From: Onstottus_B arcticum | GTDB lineage: Bacteria > Acidobacteriota > Blastocatellia > UBA7656 | Length of the DNA: 64,000 nt | Assembly: GCA_038040485.1 (NCBI GenBank) | Contig: JBBPIE010000003.1 | Coordinates: forward strand, 186,001-250,000 | Direction of reading: 5' to 3' | Shown: positions 52,964 to 62,248 of the stretch, one piece after another | How the letters are laid out: every line of letters begins with the position of its first letter | Position numbering within the stretch: the first letter of the stretch is position 1 | Program-made: the position numbers and the translations under genes | Notes under the pieces: generated by a model | The model's database searches: none | What the model saw: only the letters and a program-made list of their open reading frames with translations | Told to the model about the DNA's origin: nothing

Positions 52964-55900
52964 ATGATTAGAGTTGGTGGAAAGCTGTTCTCAGTATTGC
53001 TGGCACTTGCGATAGCAACATCATACGTTCCACATCTGCGGGCGCAGACACAGAACACAGGCGCTATCCAAGGACGCGTCTTTGAGGCTGGTTCTATTGC
53101 ACCGCTGCCGGGCGCCGTGGTTACGGTGGCCCACGAAGACATAGGGCTTGAGCGCACGACGATTACTAACGACCAGGGAGTTTACTACGTTGGGATTCTG
53201 CCCGCCGGTCGTTACAGAATCAACGCGGCAAAACCGGGATATGAGAATGACGCCGATCCGCGGAATTCATCAATTAACAACTTCCTCATTCATATCACCA
53301 ACACCGAGCGAGCCGATCAGCCGCCGCCGATCGTTTTGCGAAAGGTCGCAGCCCCTGCGCCGCCATCGGCAACACAACCTCCAACGACACGGCCTCCGGC
53401 AACCCAGCCCCCGACACCAACTACCCCAACAGTAACTCAACCATCAACGCCTCAGCCCGCCGCGGCATCCTCATCGACGGACGCGTCGGATATCGGGCTT
53501 TTGGTGAATACGACGAATGCGACGAGGGGCGGGAATTTCGACGAGAGATTCCTTTTGTCTCTGCCGCTGCCGGGCGTACGGACATTTGATGACATGGCTT
53601 TCCTGGTCCCTGGCGTCGCGCTGCCGCCGCAGGCAATCGGCACAAATGTCGGACCGGGCATCGGGCCGGGAGTTGGTACTACCGGCCAATTCTCTGTCAA
53701 TGGACTGCGCAGCCGTTCGAACAATTTCACCATTGACGGGTCAGACAACAACGATGAGGAGGTCGGGGTGCGGCGCCAGGGATTCACTTCGCTTGTGCCT
53801 CAATCGATCGAAAGCGTACAAGAGTTTCAGATTTCCACCCTGTTGCCTGAGCCGCAGTACGGCCGCAACATGGGCGCTCAAGTAAACGTAGTCTCCCGCT
53901 CGGGCGGCTCTCGATACCACGGAACTCTGTATGGTTTCTTCACGGACAAGAGCCTGCGCGGTCGAGATGCGTTCGACTTCAAGGGGGGACCGTCCAGCTA
54001 CACGCTTACCTCGAATGGCAACACCGTAAGGTTGGATGGATCGCCGCTGACGGTTCCAAATCCGGTGGATGGCGAGAACGCATACACTCGCGCTCAATAC
54101 GGATTCGTGTTCGGCGGCCCCATCGGGTCTCGGACTCGCTTTTTTCTCTCCTTCGAGCATCAAGACATAAACGCAAGCAGGGAATCACATTTCGCCGTCC
54201 CTACGGTTGATGAGCGGGGCGTTTTCAGCAGCGGAGGCACCGGCCTCGAATTGACAAACGGTTCCCAGGCTTTTCCGGCATCGTTGACCGGCAACTCGTT
54301 CCTCAGTCTCTTTCCGTTCCCGAACAACCCTAATGGGCCGTACCGCGGTAACACATTTACAGAAGTTCTTCCGGCGAGCGCCGACGGCACAATACTTTCC
54401 GGGAAGCTGGATCATAATATTGGCAAGGCGCACAATCTGACTGGCCGGTATAACTTCACGGACGACGACACGATTCTTCCAGTTACGGGGGAAGCGATCT
54501 TCTCAACGCTTCGAGCCATGGTGCGCACGCAAAATGTTGCTTTCTCGTTCAATAGCGCCCTCTCTTCTTCAACTGCGAATCAGTTTCGCTTCTCCTTTGG
54601 GCGAACAACTCTCGGCTTCGAAGAAGTGCGCAACCCGTTCCTGCTGCCATCCAATGCATTTCCCGACATACCGTTTCTCCTGAACGCGCCGTTGCTCTTC
54701 AATGCGTCCATCGGAGGAAATCCTCAATTTCTTTCTCTTCCAGGTGCTGACACCGAAAGCGGGTTCGGCGCTATCCCGGGCCTTGCTACCACGGGTACTG
54801 GACCGATCGGGCAGGTCAAGGCCTCAGGCTACAGCCCACTCGGAGTAGATGTGTTCAACTTTCCTCAAGGAAGAACCAACAACACAACCCAGTACGCTGA
54901 TACGCTGATATACAGCAAAGGCAGGCACATACTCACGGGCGGGTTCGACATCCGCCAGACTCACCTCAATAGCTTTCTCGACAGAAACTTCCGCCCGCTT
55001 GCCGTCTTTAGCGGCGCACTCGATCTCTCTGACGAACAGTTGGCCACTCGATTCGGCAACCCCGTGCCGTTTTACTTGGGCAAGGACTATCTTGCAGCGG
55101 GCGCAGCAACGGGCTTCTTCCAGACTCTAACGAACGGCGACCTCGACTCGAAGATTCGGTTGCGATATTGGCAGAATGACTTCTTCTTTTCGGACCAGAT
55201 TCGCGTGAGCCCGGCTTTTACCCTTACGCTCGGCCTGAGGTATGAGTTGAATACCGTTCCTACTGAGGCCGACCGTCGAATAGAGTCCTCTTTCGCCTCT
55301 GAGGAAGTTAGACTCTTTGCGGAGCTTGAGCGTGCTACCTCTGCCGCAATCGGCCAGCCTGCTGTATCCGGCTTAGAACAGTTCCTCGACGGGCGTACGA
55401 AGATATTCAGGCTGGACAAGAACAACTTCGCGCCTCACGTAGCGTTTGCATGGGACCCGTTCGGCAGGGGCAAGACCTCGGTGCGCGGCGGGTACGGCAT
55501 CTACTACGATCAGATACTCGGCGCCGTTATCAGCCAATCGCGGAACGTGTTTCCGAGCTTCGTGACTATCAATCTCGGCGGGTTTAACACCAACTTCGAT
55601 GTCAACGATCCCGAAGGCAGCGTGCTGCTTCAGCACCCGTTTGTCTCAGCCAACCCTTCAACCCTGTTAGCCGTGCCCGGAACCCTAAATAGATTTGATC
55701 CCGGCAGAGGTGGGGGGTCGGCGGTCACGGGCGTCCTGGTGGCGGCGCTGCTGACAAACCTTGCTGCCGGACCGGGTTTCGTTCTTCCCGCGAATGATCT
55801 GGTAACTCCTTACGCCCAGCAGTGGGGACTAACTGTCGAGCATCAGTTCGCAAAGGCGTTTCTTGCTTCTGCGGGGTACGTGGGAACAAAGGGAGTACAC

Positions 55901-56749
55901 CTTCTCCGGTTTGCGACGCCTAACCTTGGACCGAACGCGATACCCCAGGTAAATTCGGTTTCCACCCAGAGTTTTCCGGGAAGGGAAGACCTGAGATTCC
56001 CAGTCCTCTCCGGACTCAGCATTCCGCCGAACATCGAAGGAAAGAGTCTCAGACCGTTTCCATTGCTCGGATCGTTCAGCTCAATCGAGTCGGACGCTAA
56101 CTCCACCTATCATAGCTTGCAGCTACAACTCATTAAACGGTTCTCGCGTGGAGTGCAATTCACGACGGCATACACCTGGTCGCACGCGATCGATGAGGTT
56201 TCCGACTTGTTCGATTTGGAAGGCGCGCTCGCGTTGCCTCAGAATAGCTTCGATCGCAGAGCCGAGCGGGCAGACGCTAACTACGACGTCCGCCATCGTT
56301 TCGTTTACAGTTTTATCTGGGACTTGCCCTTTTTTCAGCAGAACAGGATTTTGGGCGGATGGCAGGTGTCCAGCATTGGAACGTTCCAGACCGGACAGCC
56401 TTACTCAGTCTTGTTCTGCTGCGATCTAAACCTCGATGGAAATCTCACGGATAGAGTGGACCCCGGCGGAGCCAATGCCAGCACCGCCAGTCGAAACGGG
56501 TTTAGAGCGCCGGGTATTGAGACGGTAGATTTGGCAGTCAACAAGTTCTTCAGATTCAGCGAGAGACACAAGCTTGAGTTCCGGACCGAGTTCTTTAATG
56601 TATTCCACAAAACGAACTTCGGCATTCCGGTCCATCAACTTTTCTTTGGGGGCTACACGACTGAGCCTGCCACCCCGGACAACAGATTGTTTGTGAACAC
56701 GCGAGTTCAGCCGCGCACCATTCAGTTTGGTCTCAAGTATTCCTTCTAG
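52964..56749 (+). CDS. Oar-like TonB-dependent outer-membrane receptor
   Basis: 1261 residues. A signal peptide (LFSVLLALAIATSYVPHLRA) is followed by a carboxypeptidase-regulatory-like Ig domain (about 30-115; GAIQGRVFEAGSIAPLPGAVVTV). Next is a Pro/Thr/Gln-rich linker (about 125-165), a plug (FSVNGLRSRSNNFTIDGSDN) and a long barrel ending QFGLKYSF. This is the Oar/SusC-like architecture abundant in Acidobacteriota, probably importing or displaying large ligands in a TonB-dependent way; the substrate is unknown. The ATG at 52964 follows GGGAGGG by seven bases. It is separated from the caspase-like gene by 159 bases and followed by a hairpin at 56760. Confidence 0.9.
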   Translation: MIRVGGKLFSVLLALAIATSYVPHLRAQTQNTGAIQGRVFEAGSIAPLPGAVVTVAHEDIGLERTTITNDQGVYYVGILPAGRYRINAAKPGYENDADPRNSSINNFLIHITNTERADQPPPIVLRKVAAPAPPSATQPPTTRPPATQPPTPTTPTVTQPSTPQPAAASSSTDASDIGLLVNTTNATRGGNFDERFLLSLPLPGVRTFDDMAFLVPGVALPPQAIGTNVGPGIGPGVGTTGQFSVNGLRSRSNNFTIDGSDNNDEEVGVRRQGFTSLVPQSIESVQEFQISTLLPEPQYGRNMGAQVNVVSRSGGSRYHGTLYGFFTDKSLRGRDAFDFKGGPSSYTLTSNGNTVRLDGSPLTVPNPVDGENAYTRAQYGFVFGGPIGSRTRFFLSFEHQDINASRESHFAVPTVDERGVFSSGGTGLELTNGSQAFPASLTGNSFLSLFPFPNNPNGPYRGNTFTEVLPASADGTILSGKLDHNIGKAHNLTGRYNFTDDDTILPVTGEAIFSTLRAMVRTQNVAFSFNSALSSSTANQFRFSFGRTTLGFEEVRNPFLLPSNAFPDIPFLLNAPLLFNASIGGNPQFLSLPGADTESGFGAIPGLATTGTGPIGQVKASGYSPLGVDVFNFPQGRTNNTTQYADTLIYSKGRHILTGGFDIRQTHLNSFLDRNFRPLAVFSGALDLSDEQLATRFGNPVPFYLGKDYLAAGAATGFFQTLTNGDLDSKIRLRYWQNDFFFSDQIRVSPAFTLTLGLRYELNTVPTEADRRIESSFASEEVRLFAELERATSAAIGQPAVSGLEQFLDGRTKIFRLDKNNFAPHVAFAWDPFGRGKTSVRGGYGIYYDQILGAVISQSRNVFPSFVTINLGGFNTNFDVNDPEGSVLLQHPFVSANPSTLLAVPGTLNRFDPGRGGGSAVTGVLVAALLTNLAAGPGFVLPANDLVTPYAQQWGLTVEHQFAKAFLASAGYVGTKGVHLLRFATPNLGPNAIPQVNSVSTQSFPGREDLRFPVLSGLSIPPNIEGKSLRPFPLLGSFSSIESDANSTYHSLQLQLIKRFSRGVQFTTAYTWSHAIDEVSDLFDLEGALALPQNSFDRRAERADANYDVRHRFVYSFIWDLPFFQQNRILGGWQVSSIGTFQTGQPYSVLFCCDLNLDGNLTDRVDPGGANASTASRNGFRAPGIETVDLAVNKFFRFSERHKLEFRTEFFNVFHKTNFGIPVHQLFFGGYTTEPATPDNRLFVNTRVQPRTIQFGLKYSF

Positions 56750-56759
56750 AAACCGTGTT

Positions 56760-56795
56760 GATCGTCTGAGAGGATACCTGTCCTCTCAGGCGATC
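56760..56795 (+). terminator. Strong hairpin after the TonB receptor gene
   Basis: GATCGTCTGAGAGGA (56760-56774) and TCCTCTCAGGCGATC (56781-56795) form a 15-pair stem with one G-T pair and the loop TACCTG. It starts 11 bases after the stop codon. No long T run follows, so it may be a transcript-stabilising hairpin rather than a classical terminator. Confidence 0.65.
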
Positions 56796-56889
56796 ATCAT
56801 GAGCAGCTCGGTGATCCGCCAATAGCAAACATCATGGCTTCTCGCTAGCGGCGCAATTTCACATTCGATATCCTCCGGACGCATCCAGA

Positions 56890-57228
56890 ATCCTGGAAGC
56901 CGTGCCGCTAATGCCCTCGATGTGGGACGGTCTGATTGTGTATCTGACTACTGGGATAGTCCCGTCAAGGCCGCCGCCGCCGGTAGGTTCACCGGTTGTT
57001 TGGCGCCGGGAACGGTTTTCAGGTCCGCCAAGCGAGCGTGCCGCTTACAAGAACGGCAAGGTGGTCGGTGGCATCAGATGCGGCGGTGGCGGCGTCGGTC
57101 AAGACTACTTGATCTCGGTATGTTGAAGGGCGGGATTCGCAGTTCCGTCTGACATTCGATGCGACCGGTTGTTCGTGAGAGGCGTGAGACTTCCTTATGT
57201 GAAGTTCCCCCGCCACCCGAACAGATAA
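56890..57228 (+). pseudogene. Decayed C-terminal fragment of a GlcG/HbpS-like gene
   Basis: Bases about 57035-57225 align with the last 60 codons of the 48126-50141 gene. CCGCTTACAAGAACGGCAAG matches the PLYKNG segment, and GCGACCGGTTGTTCGTGAGA through the end matches CDRLFVRGVRLPYVKFPRHP. The frame is broken at several places and there is a stop after CTCGGTATGTTG. It is a remnant of a paralogue, possibly left by duplication or loss around the receptor and caspase genes that now lie between the two. Confidence 0.8.
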
Positions 57229-57229
57229 G

Positions 57230-57298
57230 AATTGCGGAATGCGGATTTCGGATTGCGGACCCGAATCCGCAATCCCGAATTCCGCAATCCGCAATCAA
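57230..57298. repeat. GCGGATTTCGGATTGCGGA inverted repeat
   Basis: GCGGAATGCGGATTTCGGATT on the left is mirrored by AATTCCGCAATCCGCAATC on the right. It is the same repeat family as the units flanking the gene at 26183. It abuts the 3' end of the truncated hemoglobin gene. Confidence 0.85.
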
Positions 57299-57299
57299 T

Positions 57300-57779
57300 T
57301 CACTGGCCGACTATGTCGCCCTTCATACCACCGAGCGCTCCGAGAAGCTCGTCCTTCTCCTTCTCGCCCACCTTGAATTGGTCCAGCGCCTTCACAAGGT
57401 CTTCCACAAGCGCAGTGAAGTCTGCGTCGGTGATTCCCATGCCCTTGTGAGCCGTCTTCATGTCTTTGCCCTTGTACTTGCACGGGCCGCCTGAGGCTTG
57501 GCAAATCTGATCAACAAGGTTTCCTTTGAACTTCGCAAGTCGCTTGGGATCCCCGGCCGTCGCGGCGAAGCCCTTGTTGATGCGGTTGTCGGCTGCTACG
57601 TTTCCGACGAACGCATCCACTACCAACGTTATCGCCTTTTTCCCGCCGAGCCGCGAATAAAGCGACTTGGGTTTGGCTGGCTTCGCCATTTTCTTGTCCT
57701 CAGTGGACGCAGCCGGGGTGTTCAGGCTTCCGAACGCGACTGCCATTGCTATTGCCACTACGATCAAAATCTTCCGCAT
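57300..57779 (-). CDS. Exported group 1 truncated hemoglobin-like protein
   Basis: 159 residues. An N-terminal signal (ILIVVAIAMAVAFGSL) precedes a globin domain starting SLYSRLGGKKAITLVVDAF, with KYKGKDMKTAHKGMGITDADF containing the proximal His in the position expected for group 1 (TrHbN-type) globins. Truncated hemoglobins bind O2 or NO; most are cytoplasmic, so a predicted export signal is unusual, though similar exported forms exist in environmental bacteria. An AGGAG site lies about ten bases before the ATG. It stands alone on the - strand. Confidence 0.85.
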   Translation of the reverse strand: MRKILIVVAIAMAVAFGSLNTPAASTEDKKMAKPAKPKSLYSRLGGKKAITLVVDAFVGNVAADNRINKGFAATAGDPKRLAKFKGNLVDQICQASGGPCKYKGKDMKTAHKGMGITDADFTALVEDLVKALDQFKVGEKEKDELLGALGGMKGDIVGQ

Positions 57780-57786
57780 TGGTGAT

Positions 57787-57987
57787 TCACTCCTTTTCCT
57801 TTGTGATTACTGAGAGCGGCCGTTCAGCCGCATATTGGTTTCGAACCCGCTTGATCTGAACCTCGGCATGGTCGTAGCGCTGATGCCGCATTGCGTGCGT
57901 GGACAGCCGAGTCTTACCGGCTACAAGAATAATGCCTATTCCGAGAAAAGCAATCTTGCCTTGGAGACTTCCCGGATACAGACTCAC
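57787..57987 (-). CDS. Possible small membrane protein
   Basis: 66 codons from a GTG. The segment GKIAFLGIGIILVAG could be a single transmembrane helix, followed by a basic tail. There is no recognised family, and GAAGGA is too close to the GTG to be a normal ribosome binding site. It fills most of the otherwise empty gap before the truncated hemoglobin gene. Could be a chance frame. Confidence 0.3.
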   Translation of the reverse strand: MSLYPGSLQGKIAFLGIGIILVAGKTRLSTHAMRHQRYDHAEVQIKRVRNQYAAERPLSVITKEKE

Positions 57988-58067
57988 TTCCTTCTATCGC
58001 GCCAACCGTATCTACGCCCGGCAAGCAGAATCGGATTTGCGCCGGATGGCCAAAAATCAGCGCCTTC

Positions 58068-59123
58068 TCAAGACGATCCCCTGGGCTGAAACAGGAAGAA
58101 ATCGTGCGCCGCGCGAGCAATCTCGGCGATGGCCCGCTCGCGCGCCGCGACATCCTTTCCCGAGGACTTCACGAACACCGCGATTGCTAAATGTCCCGCG
58201 CCGTCCGGCAACGTGATGATGCCGACATCGTTAGTGCTTCCTCCGATAGTCCCGGTCTTGTGAGCGATCTCGGTCCCTTCGGACAAGATACCTCTCAGCC
58301 GCGCCTCCCCGGTCCTGCATCGCCGCATCACGTCTAACAACAGCTCCGCGCTTTCCGGCTTTAGCAGGTCTTTGCGATAGATTCGTTCGAGCAGCGCAGC
58401 CATTCCGTCGGGCGTAGACGTGTCGCGAGGGTCGCTGTCGAACTTCCTGACCGCCGCTTTTTGCTCTTCCGGCCTCACGGTCGAAAACACGAGCTTGAAC
58501 ATCTCAGGCGTCCAGGTTTCCTCCGGCGGAAGGTTCGACACGCCGATCCAGTCCGCGATCAGCCGTGCGCACGAACGATTCACGTTGATGCCCTCGATGC
58601 CAAGCGACCGCATCCGGCCGGTGACCGCCTCTCCGCCTCCCGCCTCTCGCAGAAGAATGTCGGTCGCGCTGTTGTCGCTGATCAGCAGCATCAGCTCCAT
58701 CAGGTTCCGCACCGACAACGAGAGCCCGCCTTTGTTGAACATGTCTGCTAGCGTGCCGCTCCCCGGATGAAGATCGCTCCGCTTTACCTCGATCATCTGG
58801 TCGAGCTTCAACTCGCCCTTGTCCACACGCGTCAGAAGCTGCACCGCGAGCGGCACTTTGAAAGTGCTCGCCATCGGGAAGCGCTCGGCGCCGTTCAGCG
58901 AGACTCGCCGGCCGCTTTCGAGATGAATCGCCGTCGCGCCAACTACGCCGCCCGACACTTTCGCTACCCGCGCAATCTCGCGTTCCAGACGTTGAAGCGC
59001 CGGGTCGGTCGCCGGACGCGAGCTTGTGACGCTAGGCGTCTGAGCATTGGCTACGGCCGTCAGCAACAAGATCATCAGCGCGACGGCGCGGAATCGGCCG
59101 GCAAGATTCGTTTTTGTCGTCAT
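58068..59123 (-). CDS. Class A beta-lactamase-like serine hydrolase
   Basis: 351 residues with a signal peptide (AVALMILLLTAVANA). Class A motifs: active-site MASTFKVPLA (SxxK), LISDNSATD (SDN) and IAHKTGTIGG (KTG). The usual ExxLN omega-loop motif is not evident: the segment before DPRDTSTPDGMA reads RPEEQKAAVRKFDS, with Glu residues near the expected spot but no Asn. It may be a beta-lactamase with an altered omega loop or a related D,D-peptidase. The ATG at 59123 has AGGAGGAG six bases upstream; the frame is open 27 bases further. The 281 bases between this start and the next gene hold no recognised feature. Confidence 0.82.
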   Translation of the reverse strand: MTTKTNLAGRFRAVALMILLLTAVANAQTPSVTSSRPATDPALQRLEREIARVAKVSGGVVGATAIHLESGRRVSLNGAERFPMASTFKVPLAVQLLTRVDKGELKLDQMIEVKRSDLHPGSGTLADMFNKGGLSLSVRNLMELMLLISDNSATDILLREAGGGEAVTGRMRSLGIEGINVNRSCARLIADWIGVSNLPPEETWTPEMFKLVFSTVRPEEQKAAVRKFDSDPRDTSTPDGMAALLERIYRKDLLKPESAELLLDVMRRCRTGEARLRGILSEGTEIAHKTGTIGGSTNDVGIITLPDGAGHLAIAVFVKSSGKDVAARERAIAEIARAAHDFFLFQPRGSS

Positions 59124-59404
59124 CGATTCTCCTCCTGGAGCGCCCTGCAACCCTACGAGAATGAAAATTGGTGCGGCCGTTTGGCCAGCAGCTCTTCAAG
59201 AACGAAAATGGTTGCGGGCGGCGCTCCCCCGCTCAGGCGGTCATTCGTAGCACAGCCGCGACTCGAGATCAACACGGCTGCTCAGAAATGCGCGATCGCG
59301 TTCCGGCGAAGCGAGGCTTTGTGGTAAAAGATTGACTGGCGTCGGCGCCAGACTACAACGAGGATCTGCCCTGCGGACTTCAGACTGACCCGAAAGGAGC
59401 GAAC

Positions 59405-59941
59405 TTGCCACAGAGTAGAAAAAGAAAAACCAGAAGAGGTGGAGGTTCGTCGCGAGTTACTTACTCCAGGAAACACCAATCCAGCAAAAAGAACGTATTC
59501 ATCGTCGCCGGGATCATCGGCGCGATCGCCATCGTCGTAGTTTTCCTTGCGCTTCGACCGGGAAGCGAGGGCAGTGAGGTAACCACAGCCTCCGGACTTA
59601 AGTACATTGACGAAGTCGTTGGAAAAGGTGAGAGCCCTTCCCCAGGCAAGATGGTTACGGTGCACTACACGGGCTGGCTCGAGGATGGAACCAAGTTTGA
59701 GAGCTCTCTCGATCGTGGACAGCCGTTCGAGTTTCGTCTCGGCGTCGACCCGATCATTAAGGGATGGAGCGAAGGACTGATGACTATGAAGGTGGGCGGC
59801 AAACGCAAGCTGATCATCCCGAGCAACCTCGGCTACGGGCCGCCAGGCAGCCCTCCCAAGATTCCTCCCGATGCCAATCTTGTCTTCGAAATCGAGTTGC
59901 TCGCGGTAAAAGACGCGCCAAAGAAAGGCGGCGGCTTTTGA
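59405..59941 (+). CDS. Membrane-anchored FKBP-type peptidyl-prolyl isomerase
   Basis: 178 residues. A basic N-terminus (SRKRKTRRGGGSSR) and one helix (NVFIVAGIIGAIAIVVVFLAL) are followed by an FKBP domain, about 65-170: VTVHYTGWLEDGTKFESS, FEFRLGVDPIIKGWSEGL and LIIPSNLGYGPPG. It catalyses prolyl cis-trans isomerisation, here probably on the outer face of the inner membrane. Start is the TTG at 59405, supported by AAAGGAG five to six bases before it. Confidence 0.93.
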   Translation: MPQSRKRKTRRGGGSSRVTYSRKHQSSKKNVFIVAGIIGAIAIVVVFLALRPGSEGSEVTTASGLKYIDEVVGKGESPSPGKMVTVHYTGWLEDGTKFESSLDRGQPFEFRLGVDPIIKGWSEGLMTMKVGGKRKLIIPSNLGYGPPGSPPKIPPDANLVFEIELLAVKDAPKKGGGF

Positions 59942-60021
59942 TGCCTGGGAGCGCAGGCGTCCCGCCTGCATCGTCTGACGGTACGTGACACTGTCCGCCC
60001 GCTCTAAAAGAAAGCGATAAG

Positions 60022-61509
60022 ATGAAGATTCATTTAACGGCGTTCGCGCTTCTCGTCTCGTGCGCGATTGCCATCGCCGCGCAAGGCGATAAGAGCGCCG
60101 CGCTCAGTTGGAATGACTCGACGCGCGATGTTTACATCGACAACGAGCTGGACCGCTCAGCTCAGGTGCTGGTTTGCGATTCGCCGTCCCTGCTCGCCTT
60201 GATCTCGCCTAAGGTTGATCGCGCAATCGTGCTGGACACAAAGGAGCATACAGTCAGCGCTGTCCCGCGGGACACGTTCACATTCGCGGCAGATCGCTCG
60301 ACCGCAACTTCCGCGGGTGGCGCGCCGGTTCAGAAGCTCGGCAGGTTCACTCGCGTTGACGGACCGGTCTATGCATTCGCGCTTGATGCAAAGCTCATCT
60401 TGATCCGCTCGCATCCGGGAGCTACGGGTGAGATGACCTCCGATAAGCTTTGGGAGACGGTTCCGGTCTGGCGCGCGATCATGGAGACCTGCCAGGCCAA
60501 CCCCAAAGCGGTCGGCGAGATCAAGTCGAGCAACAAGGCTTCGACCGTGACGGTGTTTTTAGGGACCTGGTGCCCGGACAGCAAGAACTACGTGCCACGT
60601 CTTCTCCGGGCGCTTCGGGAAGCGGGCAACGACAAGCTCCAACTCAAACTCGTCGGGATAGACAATCAGTTCCACCAGCCAGTCGACACCGTTCAGGCTC
60701 GGCAGATCACGAACGTGCCGACCGTGATTGTCGAACGCGACGGAGACGAGATCGGCCGCATCGTCGAGACGCCCGCTTCGAAGACCATTGAAGAAGATCT
60801 CGCTGCGATTCTCAATGGCCGAGAGCTTGTTCACAACGGGCGAACAGACCGGGGGCCGAAGATCGCAAACGGCTCTTACTCATACCGCGATCAGACCGGC
60901 AAGGAGTTTGGCAAAGAAGAGTTCGAGTTGTTCAGCACCACTGAAGGAGGGTACCTGATCCACAGTCGAATCAGCTCAGGAGATCTAACTACCGAAGTGT
61001 TTCAAAAGATCGACGCGAAGCGCCGGCCTTCGTTCGCCGAAATCACCAAAACACGCGGCTCCGACCGAACACGAACGCGTTTCAGTTTCGACGGAGACAC
61101 GATGACAGCCCGGATGCGCGGAAGCGTGTCGGGAGTTGTGTCGCAGACCATTGAAGTACCCCAGCGCTGGTTTCTTTCTACGCCGGCGATGGCGTCCGAG
61201 GGCTGGACGTTTGACACATCGGGCAATAGTAAGAGCCAGAGTCGGTTGACAGGCTACATTGCGCCTTTTGAATTCGATAAAGCGATGGGAACGCTGATGC
61301 ACGCGACTGCTGATTTTATCGGCGAAGAGACCATCAAGACTCGGGCTGGCGAGTTTCCGGCGCGTCATTTCAAGCTGCACCTCGGGCAAGACACGTGCGA
61401 CTACTGGCTGCACTCGCAGCTTGGAATACCGCTTCGAGCGCAAGCTTCGAACGGACACGAATACGTTCTGACTTCGCTCACCATTGCAGCCGCGACAAAG
61501 GGATTGTGA
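60022..61509 (+). CDS. Exported thioredoxin-fold protein with C-terminal beta domain
   Basis: 495 residues. A signal peptide (HLTAFALLVSCAIAIAAQ) and about 130 residues without a clear family precede a thioredoxin-like domain, about 165-270: VTVFLGTWCPDSKNYVPRLL and the cis-Pro segment ITNVPTVIVERDGDEIG. The active site is WCPDS, with only one Cys, so it is not a standard dithiol oxidoreductase. The remaining residues form a beta-rich region of unknown function. It follows FKBP by 80 bases on the same strand and may join it in envelope protein handling. Confidence 0.75.
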   Translation: MKIHLTAFALLVSCAIAIAAQGDKSAALSWNDSTRDVYIDNELDRSAQVLVCDSPSLLALISPKVDRAIVLDTKEHTVSAVPRDTFTFAADRSTATSAGGAPVQKLGRFTRVDGPVYAFALDAKLILIRSHPGATGEMTSDKLWETVPVWRAIMETCQANPKAVGEIKSSNKASTVTVFLGTWCPDSKNYVPRLLRALREAGNDKLQLKLVGIDNQFHQPVDTVQARQITNVPTVIVERDGDEIGRIVETPASKTIEEDLAAILNGRELVHNGRTDRGPKIANGSYSYRDQTGKEFGKEEFELFSTTEGGYLIHSRISSGDLTTEVFQKIDAKRRPSFAEITKTRGSDRTRTRFSFDGDTMTARMRGSVSGVVSQTIEVPQRWFLSTPAMASEGWTFDTSGNSKSQSRLTGYIAPFEFDKAMGTLMHATADFIGEETIKTRAGEFPARHFKLHLGQDTCDYWLHSQLGIPLRAQASNGHEYVLTSLTIAAATKGL

Positions 61510-61530
61510 GCCTGACAACGGGTCGAATGG

Positions 61531-61621
61531 CTTGTACGGGCGGCCCTCTCTGACCGCCCCTCGCATAAGGAGGGCCTTCCTTTCTCTACGAGGGGCGGCC
61601 ACGTAAGGCCGCCCGTACAAG
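61531..61621. repeat. MITE-like palindrome
   Basis: CTTGTACGGGCGGCCCTC and GGGCCGCCCGTACAAG-type ends pair across the element (left arm 61531-61562, right arm about 61590-61621). Arms differ from the copies at 30982 and 35213 but remain complementary to each other. Confidence 0.85.
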
Positions 61622-61690
61622 GCGTCCGTTATTGCATTTGTTGACAGCTCTTAACTGTTCGGATAAGTTCCATCAAGGCGGCAATCGATC

Positions 61691-62248
61691 ATGAGCACAA
61701 TAGCGCGATTCATAACCGAGGATGAGCTTTTGCGAATGCCCCGAGGCTCGCGCTACGAACTCATCGAAGGAGAATTACGCGAGATGTCTCCTACTGGATA
61801 CGAACACGGCAAGGCTACTGGCAGATTTCAAGGGTTCCTGTCAGTACACGTGCGGAGCAATGACCTCGGAGACGTGCTCGCCGCCGGGACAGGCTTTGTC
61901 ATCGCTCGTACTGCCGACGGCCGCGCTACGGTGCTTGCCCCTGACGTTTCGTTCGTCGCTAAGGGCCGAATCCCTGCCGATGCCGACACGAGACGCTATC
62001 TCGAACTCGCGCCCGACCTCGTCGTCGAAACGCTTTCGCCGTCGGACACCGCACGCGAAGTCGCAGAAAAGGCAGCCATGTGGCTAAAGGCGGGAGTAAG
62101 GGTGGTGCTCACTCTAGATCCGGATTCGAGATCTGTGAAGGTCCATCGATCTCCTAACGACGCACTCAGCCTAAGCAACGGAGACGAACTCGACCTGGAC
62201 GATGTCGTGCCTGGATTTCGATGCCGAGTCTCAGACATTTTCGATTGA
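61691..62248 (+). CDS. Uma2 family endonuclease-like protein (DUF820)
   Basis: 185 residues. The sequence opens ITEDELLRMPRGSRYELIEGE and contains VLAPDVSFVAKGRIP and LAPDLVVETLSPSDTAREV, the PD-(D/E)XK-type core of Uma2 proteins. These are widespread, often multicopy genes of unclear physiological role; some are proposed to be mobile. It stands alone between the palindrome at 61531 and ppdK. Confidence 0.9.
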   Translation: MSTIARFITEDELLRMPRGSRYELIEGELREMSPTGYEHGKATGRFQGFLSVHVRSNDLGDVLAAGTGFVIARTADGRATVLAPDVSFVAKGRIPADADTRRYLELAPDLVVETLSPSDTAREVAEKAAMWLKAGVRVVLTLDPDSRSVKVHRSPNDALSLSNGDELDLDDVVPGFRCRVSDIFD

